Shown here: piece by piece, positions 45,143-53,533 of the stretch
Layout of the letters: each line of letters starts with the position of its first letter
Position numbering within the stretch: the stretch's first letter is position 1
Source: an uncultured Ignavibacteriota bacterium
GTDB lineage: Bacteria > Bacteroidota > Ignavibacteria > UBA10030 > UBA8401
DNA length: 64,000 nt
Direction of reading: 5' to 3'
Assembly: GCA_903861125.1 (NCBI GenBank)
Contig: CAIOTF010000039.1
Location: forward strand, 124,001-188,000
Translations under genes and position numbers: made by a program
Notes under the pieces: model-generated
What the model was told of the DNA's origin: nothing
Databases searched by the model: none
What the model saw: the letters and a program-made list of their open reading frames with translations, nothing else

Positions 45143-45148
45143 TCAATG

Positions 45149-45180
45149 ACCCCGAAACCGAATTCGGGGTTTTTCTTTTT
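45149..45180 (+). terminator. Terminator between response regulator and kinase genes
   Basis: An 8-bp GC-rich stem (45149-45156 with 45163-45170) with a 6-base loop is followed by a long T-rich run. It lies 6 bases after the regulator stop. Confidence 0.87.
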
Positions 45181-45225
45181 AAAAAATCCATAGGTAATAA
45201 TTCCTAGAAATTCCTATCTTCTTTT

Positions 45226-46242
45226 ATGTATTCCTTACGGGTCCAAATATTTTTTGTAACGATCATTGCCGCAGTAGGCGGCGCATTTTCGTTCTATTAT
45301 AGCTCATCCTTCCCGCTGTCCATCCTTCTTCTGGTATCTTCCGTAGCAATTTCGTACGGCATACTGTATGTGCTTGTGTATCGTCCTCTTCAGCGGATAC
45401 AGCGGGTTGTTACGGCGCAAGAGGATAAAGAGTCGGTGCAGCGTGTTATAGCCACATCGTCGGATGAATTCCAAAAATTGTCGGACTCATTTAATGCAAT
45501 GCTCGAATCGTTCCGCGCCGATATCCGCCAGTTGGAAAAATTGGAACGGGTCCGCAGTGAATTTCTTGGAAATGTTTCGCACGAACTCCGTACGCCGTTG
45601 TTTTCCACGCAGGGACTAATTGAAACACTGCTGCATGGAGCGATTGACGATAAAAAAGTAAACTGTGATTTTCTTAAAAAGGCGCTGAACAACATCGAGC
45701 GGCTCAATTCACTTCTGGAAGAACTCATCGACATCTCACGGATCGAATCCGGTGAGATGAAATTACGTCTGCGCTATTTCGATATTGTCCCTCTGCTTGA
45801 CATGACCGTGACAGAACTGCAAACATTTGCCGAACAACGTGATATTTCCCTTACGCTTGAAGGGCCGACCGGTGAATCGTTAGAAGTATACGGCGACAAA
45901 GAACGCCTGCGCCAGGTGCTTGTGAACCTTTTGGAGAATGCCATCAAATATTCAGGTCCTGAGGATACGGTGAAACTTCGTTTCAGCAGCAATAATGATG
46001 CTGTCGATATTTGTGTGGAGGATACCGGAATCGGAATTGCGCCGCAGCACCTGACACGGATCTTTGAACGATTCTATCGGGTCGACAAGGACCGCTCTCG
46101 CGATGTCGGCGGTACGGGACTCGGTCTTGCCATCGTAAAGCATATCATTGAAGCACATGGCAGAACAATCAGGGTAGAAAGCGAAGTTGGCATTGGAACA
46201 AAATTTCTTTTCTCAGTCAGTAAATCGAGTACAAGCCAATAA
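45226..46242 (+). CDS. phoR: PhoR-like sensor histidine kinase
   Basis: A 338-residue kinase with two N-terminal membrane helices (about 5-22 and 27-48) separated by only a few residues, a HAMP-like segment (about 50-100), the phospho-acceptor His in GNVSHELRTPL near 122, and a HATPase domain with NLLENAIKYS, VEDTGIGIA, and GGTGLGLAIVKHI. The near absence of a periplasmic loop matches PhoR-type kinases that sense through partner proteins. It lacks a PAS domain that E. coli PhoR has. No clear ribosome binding site precedes the ATG. Confidence 0.88.
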   Translation: MYSLRVQIFFVTIIAAVGGAFSFYYSSSFPLSILLLVSSVAISYGILYVLVYRPLQRIQRVVTAQEDKESVQRVIATSSDEFQKLSDSFNAMLESFRADIRQLEKLERVRSEFLGNVSHELRTPLFSTQGLIETLLHGAIDDKKVNCDFLKKALNNIERLNSLLEELIDISRIESGEMKLRLRYFDIVPLLDMTVTELQTFAEQRDISLTLEGPTGESLEVYGDKERLRQVLVNLLENAIKYSGPEDTVKLRFSSNNDAVDICVEDTGIGIAPQHLTRIFERFYRVDKDRSRDVGGTGLGLAIVKHIIEAHGRTIRVESEVGIGTKFLFSVSKSSTSQ

Positions 46243-46266
46243 TACGATCGACAGTCCAAACACGAT

Positions 46267-47316
46267 ATGACTTCTCGTCCATCAAAAAGCCGCGGAGCAG
46301 GATTCAATCCTGCAAATCGCTTCGATACGAAATCGTATGAGGTGATGGATGAGGAATTCGATCCCGACAGGAAGATCGTAACACAATTTTTTCGCGATAC
46401 GGCAAAGACGGCACTAGCGAAAAACGATTCGCCCGATATCGGATTTACGTTCGATCTAAATCCATACCGCGGCTGCGAACACGGATGCATCTATTGTTAT
46501 GCCCGTCCCACACACGAGTACCTCGGCTTCTCTTCCGGACTGGATTTTGAGACGAAGATCATGGTGAAACCTGATATCCATCTACTTCTTGATAAGGAAT
46601 TTCAAAAAAAGAGTTGGAAACCGTCTATCGTCTCTCTTTCCGGGAATACCGATTGCTATCAGCCGGTCGAGCGCAAACAGGAATTAACCCGGAAGTGTCT
46701 TGAAGTCTTTCTAAAGTTCCGCAACCCCGTCAGTATCATAACCAGAAATGCACTCATCATCCGCGATATCGATTTACTCTCAGAACTTGCGTCACTACTG
46801 TTGGTCAGCGTTACGATAACGATAACAACGCTCGATAAGAAACTGCAAAGGTCGATGGAACCGAGAACATCGTCGCCGGAGCAAAAATTGAAAGCGATCG
46901 AAGCACTGGCAAAAGCAGGTATCAATGTCGGCGTCAGTCTGTCGCCGGTGATACCAGGATTAAATGACAGCGAGATGCCGGCGATTCTGAAACGTGCAAG
47001 CGAGCATGGTGCGTCCTTTGCATTTTATACGTTGCTCAGACTGCCGCATTCCGTAGAGGCGTTGTTTATCGATTGGCTGCGGCGCGAATATCCGGACCGT
47101 GAGGAGAAAGTGGTGAACCGGATAAAAGATGTCCGGGAAGGGAAAATGAATTCGTCCGAGTTTGGGAAGCGTATGACGGGAACAGGGGAGATCGCGGATT
47201 CCATAGCACAGTTGTTTGAACTGATGTGTAAAAAATTCGGTTTCAATGAAACGGAATATCGGCTAAGCAGGGACATTTTTATCGGCAAACCGAACGATCA
47301 GTTGGATCTGTTTTGA
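46267..47316 (+). CDS. Radical SAM protein, PA0069/SplB-like family
   Basis: A 349-residue radical SAM enzyme with the cluster motif RGCEHGCIYCYA (Cys-x3-Cys-x2-Cys) near residue 75, and SGNTDCYQPVERK and VSLSPVIPGLND, as in the PA0069 family of uncharacterised radical SAM proteins related to spore photoproduct lyase. The reaction is unknown. It follows the histidine kinase by 24 bases and may share its transcript, though there is no functional link that I can show. Confidence 0.88.
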   Translation: MTSRPSKSRGAGFNPANRFDTKSYEVMDEEFDPDRKIVTQFFRDTAKTALAKNDSPDIGFTFDLNPYRGCEHGCIYCYARPTHEYLGFSSGLDFETKIMVKPDIHLLLDKEFQKKSWKPSIVSLSGNTDCYQPVERKQELTRKCLEVFLKFRNPVSIITRNALIIRDIDLLSELASLLLVSVTITITTLDKKLQRSMEPRTSSPEQKLKAIEALAKAGINVGVSLSPVIPGLNDSEMPAILKRASEHGASFAFYTLLRLPHSVEALFIDWLRREYPDREEKVVNRIKDVREGKMNSSEFGKRMTGTGEIADSIAQLFELMCKKFGFNETEYRLSRDIFIGKPNDQLDLF

Positions 47317-47464
47317 AAAACGATCGTCGCGCGTATTGAATCTCGTAAAGATCCCGAAATTTTTCTTCTGAACCAGACACCGCGAGACTATCATCAACGC
47401 AGTTCAAGTATGGCGGATTCGAATTTCAGGATTCGGGAATTTGCACATTCTGTCTGAAAATCTT

Positions 47465-47493
47465 TTGCTTATCAAGTGAAGTAACCTTATATT
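47465..47493 (+). promoter_or_regulatory. Promoter of the nuoJKLMN operon
   Basis: TTGCTT (47465-47470) and TATATT (47488-47493) are separated by 17 bases, 48 bases before the nuoJ ATG. The spacing and -10 are identical to those before secD and the response regulator. Confidence 0.55.
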
Positions 47494-47540
47494 TACAAGT
47501 CAATTTTGAACATTCACTGTACACAATTCAGTTTTTGCCA

Positions 47541-48056
47541 ATGACTTTTGAACAAGGTGTTTTTTATTCCCTCGCAGGCGTCACGGTGTTTTCAGCCGTC
47601 ATGATGTTGCTGCAGCGTAATCCGGTCAACAGCGCTCTCTTTCTTATCCTCAATTTCTTTTGCCTCGGCGGTTTATATCTGACACTGAATGCGCAATTCA
47701 TAGCGTTAGTACATATTCTTGTCTATGCGGGTGCGATCATGGTCCTGTTTTTGTTTGTGATCATGCTACTGAATTTGGGGGATGACAAACGATTGACTGA
47801 GCATCTCGGGATGCGGATGTATTTAGGTATCGCTTTTTCAGTCGGGTTGCTTGTGGAATTGCTCTACATGTTTGGATTTAACACGCCTTCCAGCTACACG
47901 CAACTATCTCCGGCATCGGCCGAGATGGGCACGGTGGAGTTTATAGGGAAAGTGTTGTTCACGAAGTTTTTGTTCCCGTTTGAAATAACGTCGTTCCTTC
48001 TGTTGGTAGCCATTATCGGTGCAGTGCTGCTGGCAAAGAAAAAAATTGTTCAATAA
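47541..48056 (+). CDS. nuoJ: NADH-quinone oxidoreductase subunit J
   Basis: A 171-residue membrane subunit of complex I with five hydrophobic segments. It has RNPVNSALFLILNFFCLGGLY, LVHILVYAGAIMVLFLFVIM and the typical broken helix, all diagnostic of NuoJ/ND6. I use ATG 47541; TTG 47535 is also in frame. It is first in a run of J, K, L, M, N. Subunits A-I are not upstream: a radical SAM gene precedes, with a promoter between. Confidence 0.95.
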   Translation: MTFEQGVFYSLAGVTVFSAVMMLLQRNPVNSALFLILNFFCLGGLYLTLNAQFIALVHILVYAGAIMVLFLFVIMLLNLGDDKRLTEHLGMRMYLGIAFSVGLLVELLYMFGFNTPSSYTQLSPASAEMGTVEFIGKVLFTKFLFPFEITSFLLLVAIIGAVLLAKKKIVQ

Positions 48057-48108
48057 TTAATGGATGCGGGCAAGGCGCGAATGCCTGGCCTGCCGTGAAA
48101 AAAAAGTT

Positions 48109-48411
48109 ATGATCCCTTTAAATCATTATCTCTTACTTTCGGCCTTCCTTTTCTCATGCGGAGTGCTTGGAGTTGTTGTCCGCCGCAACGCGATCATCGT
48201 TTTTATGAGCATCGAACTGATGCTGAACGCCGTGAATCTATCGTTAGTGGCTTTCGGTCAGTTCCTTGGAGATGCTACGGGCCAAATGCTCGTATTTTTT
48301 GTGATGGTTGTTGCAGCTGCGGAAGCCGCCGTCGGACTTGCAATCATCATATCGCTCTTCCGTAACAAACAAACAGTGAACATCGACGAATTAAACATCC
48401 TTAAATGGTAG
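48109..48411 (+). CDS. nuoK: NADH-quinone oxidoreductase subunit K
   Basis: A 100-residue three-helix subunit (NuoK/ND4L) in the proton-pumping arm. It has the family start [10 protein letters not shown], the membrane Glu in [10 protein letters not shown] near residue 36 and the second Glu in [11 protein letters not shown] near 70, which are part of the proton path. ATG 48109 gives the normal family length; the longer open frame is not used. It lies 52 bases after nuoJ. Confidence 0.96.
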   Translation: MIPLNHYLLLSAFLFSCGVLGVVVRRNAIIVFMSIELMLNAVNLSLVAFGQFLGDATGQMLVFFVMVVAAAEAAVGLAIIISLFRNKQTVNIDELNILKW

Positions 48412-48469
48412 CACATCATTTCAACATTTTGACGAACGTGTACTTTTGAAAATTCCGTAATTAAACTCT

Positions 48470-50401
48470 ATGTATTCATTTGCCCCTCTTATAGTCCTTT
48501 TCCCGCTGCTTGGTTTTCTTATTAACGGATTCTTCGGACGCAAAATCAAGAACGAAACGCTCGTCGGAAGTATCGGCACGCTGGCGGTGGCATCGTCGTT
48601 CGTTGTTGCTCTGCTGATCTTTGTTGAGATGGTCGGTTCGCCGGTTGAAGAACGAAAGCATATCGTAACATTGTTCCAATGGATCGCCGCCGGATCATTC
48701 TCGGTAAATGTCGCGTTTCAGGTTGATCAGCTTTCCATATTAATGACGTTAATCGTTACCGGCGTAGGAAGTTTGATTCATCTATATTCGATAGGATACA
48801 TGCATGGCGATGCGGGATTCTGGAGATTCTTCACATATCTGAATCTCTTTATTTTTGCCATGCTCAACCTCGTCCTCGCAGATAATTACCTGTTGATGTT
48901 CCTCGGATGGGAAGGTGTAGGTCTGTGTTCGTATCTGCTGATCGGATTTTGGTATGACAGGAACTTTGAAAAAGGAACGACCGGCGATGCGGCCAAGAAA
49001 GCTTTCATCGTTAACCGCATAGGCGATTTCGGATTTTTGCTTGCAATGTTTCTCATCTTCAATACGTTTGGATCACTTACCTACGAATCAGTGTTTGCGC
49101 AGGCCGCCGGATTTTCACCCGGAGTAAGTGTCATGTTCTGGATAACGCTGCTTATGTTCGTCGGCGCTACGGGAAAGTCCGCACAGATCCCGTTATATGT
49201 GTGGCTGCCGGATGCGATGGCGGGTCCAACTCCGGTTTCCGCACTTATCCATGCTGCAACGATGGTAACGGCAGGAATTTATATGGCGGCGAGAAGTTCC
49301 ATCCTTTTCTCACTGGCACCGGCAACAATGGAGATTGTAGCGGTCGTCGGATTGTTAACGGCGTTCTTTGCCGGCACAATCGGTCTGGTGCAGAACGACA
49401 TAAAAAAAGTATTAGCCTATTCTACGGTCAGTCAGCTTGGATATATGTTCCTTGCGGTTGGAGTGGGTGCTTTTACGGCTGGACTATTCCACGTAATGAC
49501 GCACGCATTTTTCAAAGCGCTTCTCTTTCTGGGATCCGGAGCTGTGATCCATGCAATGCATGATGAGCAGGATATTCAAAAGATGGGCGGACTGCAGAAA
49601 TATATGCCGTGGACATTCCGGACATTTGTAATCGGTTCATTTGCGATTTCAGGTTTTCCGCTTCTTTCCGGATTTTTCTCCAAAGACGAAATTTTATGGA
49701 AATCGTTTGCCGACGGTGCGCCGTGGATGTGGGTGATTGCGGCACTTGCTGCCGGAGTTACCGCATTCTATATGTTCCGTTTGGTATCGCTGACGTTTCT
49801 TGGAAAAGAACGGTTCGACCACCACCATGTTCATCCTCATGAAGCACCGAAAACGATGCTGATACCGCTTTTAATCCTTGCTCTGTTCTCGATCATCGGC
49901 GGGTATGTCGGAATTCCTCATGTGCTGGGCGGACACAATTATTTTGAAGAATTTCTGGAACCGGTGTTTGCCGGTGCGAATGCGAAAATGATGCTGCCGA
50001 TGCATGATTCCGCTGCACTTGAACTTGGATTGATGGCTGTCTCGGTTGCGGTCGGACTGCTTGGAATGTTTGCCGGGTGGAAGATCTTTACCGAAAAACC
50101 GGAGATCGCAGAAAATACTGCGAAGAAATTTTCCGGTCTACATAAACTGCTGTGGAATAAATATTTTGTTGATGAAGCATATGATGCTGTCATTGTTAAT
50201 CCCATCAAGCAGACATCGGATAAATTTCTATGGAAGATCTTCGACGTAAAGATCATTGATAATACGCTGAACTTTTCAGCAAAGTTCGTTGAAGCCACAT
50301 CGAATATTCTACGCCGGATCCAAACGGGAGTAGTTCAAAGTTATGCAGTCATTTTTGTTGCGGGAATTTTATTTATTCTCGGTTATTTAATTGTTTGGTA
50401 A
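48470..50401 (+). CDS. nuoL: NADH-quinone oxidoreductase subunit L
   Basis: A 643-residue antiporter-like subunit (NuoL/ND5). It has the conserved GWEGVGLCSYLLIGFW around residue 145, the VNRIGDFGFLL helix, LPDAMAGPTPVSALIHAATMV with proton-path Lys and His nearby, and the long C-terminal lateral-helix region. Length is typical. It pumps protons at the distal end of the membrane arm. It lies 58 bases after nuoK. Confidence 0.97.
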   Translation: MYSFAPLIVLFPLLGFLINGFFGRKIKNETLVGSIGTLAVASSFVVALLIFVEMVGSPVEERKHIVTLFQWIAAGSFSVNVAFQVDQLSILMTLIVTGVGSLIHLYSIGYMHGDAGFWRFFTYLNLFIFAMLNLVLADNYLLMFLGWEGVGLCSYLLIGFWYDRNFEKGTTGDAAKKAFIVNRIGDFGFLLAMFLIFNTFGSLTYESVFAQAAGFSPGVSVMFWITLLMFVGATGKSAQIPLYVWLPDAMAGPTPVSALIHAATMVTAGIYMAARSSILFSLAPATMEIVAVVGLLTAFFAGTIGLVQNDIKKVLAYSTVSQLGYMFLAVGVGAFTAGLFHVMTHAFFKALLFLGSGAVIHAMHDEQDIQKMGGLQKYMPWTFRTFVIGSFAISGFPLLSGFFSKDEILWKSFADGAPWMWVIAALAAGVTAFYMFRLVSLTFLGKERFDHHHVHPHEAPKTMLIPLLILALFSIIGGYVGIPHVLGGHNYFEEFLEPVFAGANAKMMLPMHDSAALELGLMAVSVAVGLLGMFAGWKIFTEKPEIAENTAKKFSGLHKLLWNKYFVDEAYDAVIVNPIKQTSDKFLWKIFDVKIIDNTLNFSAKFVEATSNILRRIQTGVVQSYAVIFVAGILFILGYLIVW

Positions 50402-50446
50402 TTTTTTTGATTGCAGATCACTGCAGTCGTGCAATGTAGAATTGAT

Positions 50447-51988
50447 ATGAATAATATTTTAACCTATACACTTTTTTCGCCGCTTGTCGGGATATTTCTG
50501 CTACTCTTTATTAATAAAGAAAAACAGAGCCTGATCAAATACATTGGTATTGGTGCGTCGCTGGTAACCTTTGCACTTTCGCTATTCGTCTATTTTGGAT
50601 TCGATGCGGCAAATACCCAATTGCAGTTTGTCGAAAAATATCCGTGGATCGCTGCGCTGGATATTTCGTATTTCGTCGGTGTTGATGGTCTTTCGATCCT
50701 TCTTATTGTGCTGACGACATTTCTCACACCGATAGCACTAATTGCATCGTGGGAGTCGATCACCGACCGTTTGAAGGAATATGTGTCGTTCATGTTGTTG
50801 CTGGAAGTCGGTATGCTCGGTGTGTTTCTGTCATCCGATCTTTTCTTATTCTACGTTTTTTGGGAAGCAATGCTGATACCGATGTATTTCATTATTGGTA
50901 TCTGGGGCGGTAAGGACAGAATCTATGCTGCTGTGAAGTTCTTTATTTACACAATGGCCGGATCGCTTTTAATGCTAATCGCAATTTTGTGGCTTGGATA
51001 TTATGCTTCAACGCTCGCCAACGGTTACTTCACTACGAACCTGCAGAAGCTATATGTGATCGCACCGGGTATTCCGATGGGGATTCAGGTGTGGATGTTC
51101 CTTGCTTTTGCTCTTTCGTTTGCCATTAAAGTGCCGTTGTTTCCGCTGCATACATGGCTGCCCGATGCGCACGTTCAGGCACCGACGGCAGGTTCTGTTA
51201 TTCTTGCCGGTGTTCTTCTGAAAATGGGCACGTACGGTTTAATCCGTTTTTGTCTGCCGCTGTTTCCGCTAGCATCGTTTCAATTTACTCCGCTCATGGC
51301 AAGTTTATCCGTTATCGGAATTGTGTATGGCGCACTCGTGGCGATGGTGCAGACGGATGTGAAAAAATTGGTTGCCTACTCATCGGTCAGTCACTTAGGC
51401 TTTGTAGTGCTGGGAATTTTTTCGATGACCGAAGAGGGGATGCAGGGGGCGGTCATTCAAATGATCAATCACGGTCTTTCCACCGGGGCGTTGTTTCTTT
51501 TAGTCGGTATGATCTACGACCGCAGGCATACGCGTGAGATTGCTCAGTTCGGCGGTTTGGCGAAAGTGATGCCGGTGTTTTCCACCATCTTTATGATCGT
51601 TACATTTTCATCGATCGGTCTTCCGGGATTGAACGGATTCGTCGGCGAGTTCCTGATTCTACTTGGGTCGTTCAATTCACTTTTCCTCGGATCGTATGTC
51701 TATGCAGCAGTTGCCGCAACAGGCGTCATTTTTTCGGCTGTTTATATGCTGTGGATGTGTCAGCGGGTGTTCTTTGGGAAGATCACACATGATGAGAACA
51801 AATCATTGCTGGATCTGTCGAAACGGGAAATAGCGTTAATTATTCCGGTGTTGTTTTTCATTGTGTGGATCGGCGTGTATCCGTCGACATTTTTGAAACC
51901 GTCCGCCGCTTTTACAAAACAGGCGGTAACACAACTGCAGAACGCAAAGAGCGGCAATATCGTGCCGGCCGGTGTAGTGTTAAAATAA
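50447..51988 (+). CDS. nuoM: NADH-quinone oxidoreductase subunit M
   Basis: A 513-residue antiporter-like subunit (NuoM/ND4), with FYVFWEAMLIPMYFIIGIWG near residue 140 carrying the essential Glu, LPDAHVQAPTAGSVILAGVLLKMG, and KLVAYSSVSHLGFV. I chose ATG 50447 because the open frame upstream begins in nonconserved sequence. It follows nuoL by 45 bases. Confidence 0.96.
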   Translation: MNNILTYTLFSPLVGIFLLLFINKEKQSLIKYIGIGASLVTFALSLFVYFGFDAANTQLQFVEKYPWIAALDISYFVGVDGLSILLIVLTTFLTPIALIASWESITDRLKEYVSFMLLLEVGMLGVFLSSDLFLFYVFWEAMLIPMYFIIGIWGGKDRIYAAVKFFIYTMAGSLLMLIAILWLGYYASTLANGYFTTNLQKLYVIAPGIPMGIQVWMFLAFALSFAIKVPLFPLHTWLPDAHVQAPTAGSVILAGVLLKMGTYGLIRFCLPLFPLASFQFTPLMASLSVIGIVYGALVAMVQTDVKKLVAYSSVSHLGFVVLGIFSMTEEGMQGAVIQMINHGLSTGALFLLVGMIYDRRHTREIAQFGGLAKVMPVFSTIFMIVTFSSIGLPGLNGFVGEFLILLGSFNSLFLGSYVYAAVAATGVIFSAVYMLWMCQRVFFGKITHDENKSLLDLSKREIALIIPVLFFIVWIGVYPSTFLKPSAAFTKQAVTQLQNAKSGNIVPAGVVLK

Positions 51989-52028
51989 GTTGTTGCGTAA
52001 AATTTAGTTATTAAAAATAGAATTATTT

Positions 52029-53456
52029 ATGGAATTTTTTTCACCTACAGATCTTCTTGGTTCATCACCGATCCTCGCGCTGGGTTTATTCTCGCTGATT
52101 GCATTGCTCGTCAATGCGTTCTTGAAAAATTCTGCCGGTATGGTTTTCTACGTTAGCGCAGTCGGTATTTTTGTTGCAATCGGATGCTCCATCTATACGT
52201 TTCCGATGAATGCCACGGCGTTTTCCGATATGCTGCTGGTCGGCGGTTATGCAAGTTTCTTCAGTGTTCTGTTTTTGGTCATTGCGCTATTTTCGATGTT
52301 CATTGCAAAACCATATCTCGAACGTGAACAATATCATTATGGCGAATATTATGTGCTGATCTTGCTTGCCACGATCGGGATGGTGATGCTTGCATCATCG
52401 GCCGATCTGATCACGGCATTTCTTGGCATTGAAATGATGTCCGTATCGTTCTACGTTCTTGCAGGATATTTCCGCGGCAAACTTTCTTCCAACGAATCGG
52501 CATTAAAATATTTTCTACTTGGAGCATTTGCTACAGGATTTTTGTTGTATGGTATCGCTCTGATTTATGGAACAACCGGTACCACAAATTTGCTCCGCAT
52601 CGTAACAATGTATCCTCAGCCTTTTAACGATCCTCTTCATATCATTGGTTGGGGATTGATCCTGATCGGATTCGGTTTCAAAGTTGCTGCCGTTCCGTTT
52701 CACATGTGGGTGCCCGATGTGTATGAAGGCGCTCCGACACCTGTCACGGCATTCATGTCCACCGGTGGGAAGGCTGCTGCGTTCTCAGTTTTTCTTATGA
52801 CATTTTCTGTTCCAATGTCGATGAGAGATGAACGGTTGATGACGGTGCTGGCAGTGCTTGCCGCAGCCTCAATGCTGCTGGGGAACTGGTTTGGTCTTTC
52901 GCAGACAAATTTGAAAAGAATGCTGGCCTATTCTAGCATCGCACATGCAGGGTATATGATTATCGGTATCGCTTCGGCAACACCGATGGGACAGCAGGGT
53001 ATCGCATTCTATCTTGTTTCCTACGCATTAACAAACCTTGGGGCATTTGGAATTATCGCAATGATGGAAAAGGAGAATGGCGGCAATCTGAATTATGAAG
53101 ATTATGCCGGACTTGGAAAACGGAAACCGGCACTGGCCGCTCTGCTCGCGATGTTTATGTTTTCACTCACGGGAATTCCGCCATTCGCAGGATTTATAGG
53201 CAAGTATTATCTGTTTGCAAGCGCGGTCCAATCCCATATGACCTGGCTTGCCATTTTCGGTGTAATAACGAGTCTGTTCTCAACATATTATTATTTGCGG
53301 ATTATTGTCTATATGTATTTCAAAGAAGCGACGAACCATGAAGAAATTAAGCTGCCCGGATTGACATTCGCAACTGTGATACTGTGCGGAGCAGGTATCG
53401 TGCTCTTCGGTATTGTCCCGTCGCTGATTTTTGATCTAATGAAATCTATCTTTTAA
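52029..53456 (+). CDS. nuoN: NADH-quinone oxidoreductase subunit N
   Basis: A 475-residue antiporter-like subunit (NuoN/ND2). It has FLGIEMMSVSFYVLAGYFR with the conserved Glu, HMWVPDVYEGAPTPVTAFMSTG, and KRMLAYSSIAHAGYM. It completes the set of three antiporter-like subunits L, M and N. The operon ends in two hairpins, the second a strong terminator at 53505-53528. Confidence 0.96.
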   Translation: MEFFSPTDLLGSSPILALGLFSLIALLVNAFLKNSAGMVFYVSAVGIFVAIGCSIYTFPMNATAFSDMLLVGGYASFFSVLFLVIALFSMFIAKPYLEREQYHYGEYYVLILLATIGMVMLASSADLITAFLGIEMMSVSFYVLAGYFRGKLSSNESALKYFLLGAFATGFLLYGIALIYGTTGTTNLLRIVTMYPQPFNDPLHIIGWGLILIGFGFKVAAVPFHMWVPDVYEGAPTPVTAFMSTGGKAAAFSVFLMTFSVPMSMRDERLMTVLAVLAAASMLLGNWFGLSQTNLKRMLAYSSIAHAGYMIIGIASATPMGQQGIAFYLVSYALTNLGAFGIIAMMEKENGGNLNYEDYAGLGKRKPALAALLAMFMFSLTGIPPFAGFIGKYYLFASAVQSHMTWLAIFGVITSLFSTYYYLRIIVYMYFKEATNHEEIKLPGLTFATVILCGAGIVLFGIVPSLIFDLMKSIF

Positions 53457-53461
53457 TTTTT

Positions 53462-53492
53462 GCAATCGGACTCCTCTGTTGAGTCCGGTTGC
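53462..53492 (+). other. Hairpin after nuoN
   Basis: A 12-bp stem with one mismatch or wobble (53462-53473 with 53481-53492) and a 7-base loop begins 5 bases after the nuoN stop. It has no T run and probably protects the 3' end or assists the terminator that follows. Confidence 0.55.
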
Positions 53493-53504
53493 AACATAGT
53501 TATC

Positions 53505-53528
53505 AACCGTCCCCGGGACGGTTTTTTT
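53505..53528 (+). terminator. Terminator of the nuo operon, abutting nnr
   Basis: A perfect 8-bp stem (53505-53512 with 53516-53523), a 3-base loop and a T run to 53528. The nnr start codon is only 5 bases further on, so the hairpin occupies its expected ribosome binding site. Confidence 0.88.
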
Positions 53529-53533
53529 ATTTT

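Noticed and set aside
53489..53533. Upstream start for nnr within the hairpins
   Set aside because: The added residues would be encoded by the terminator and are not part of the family's N-terminus.
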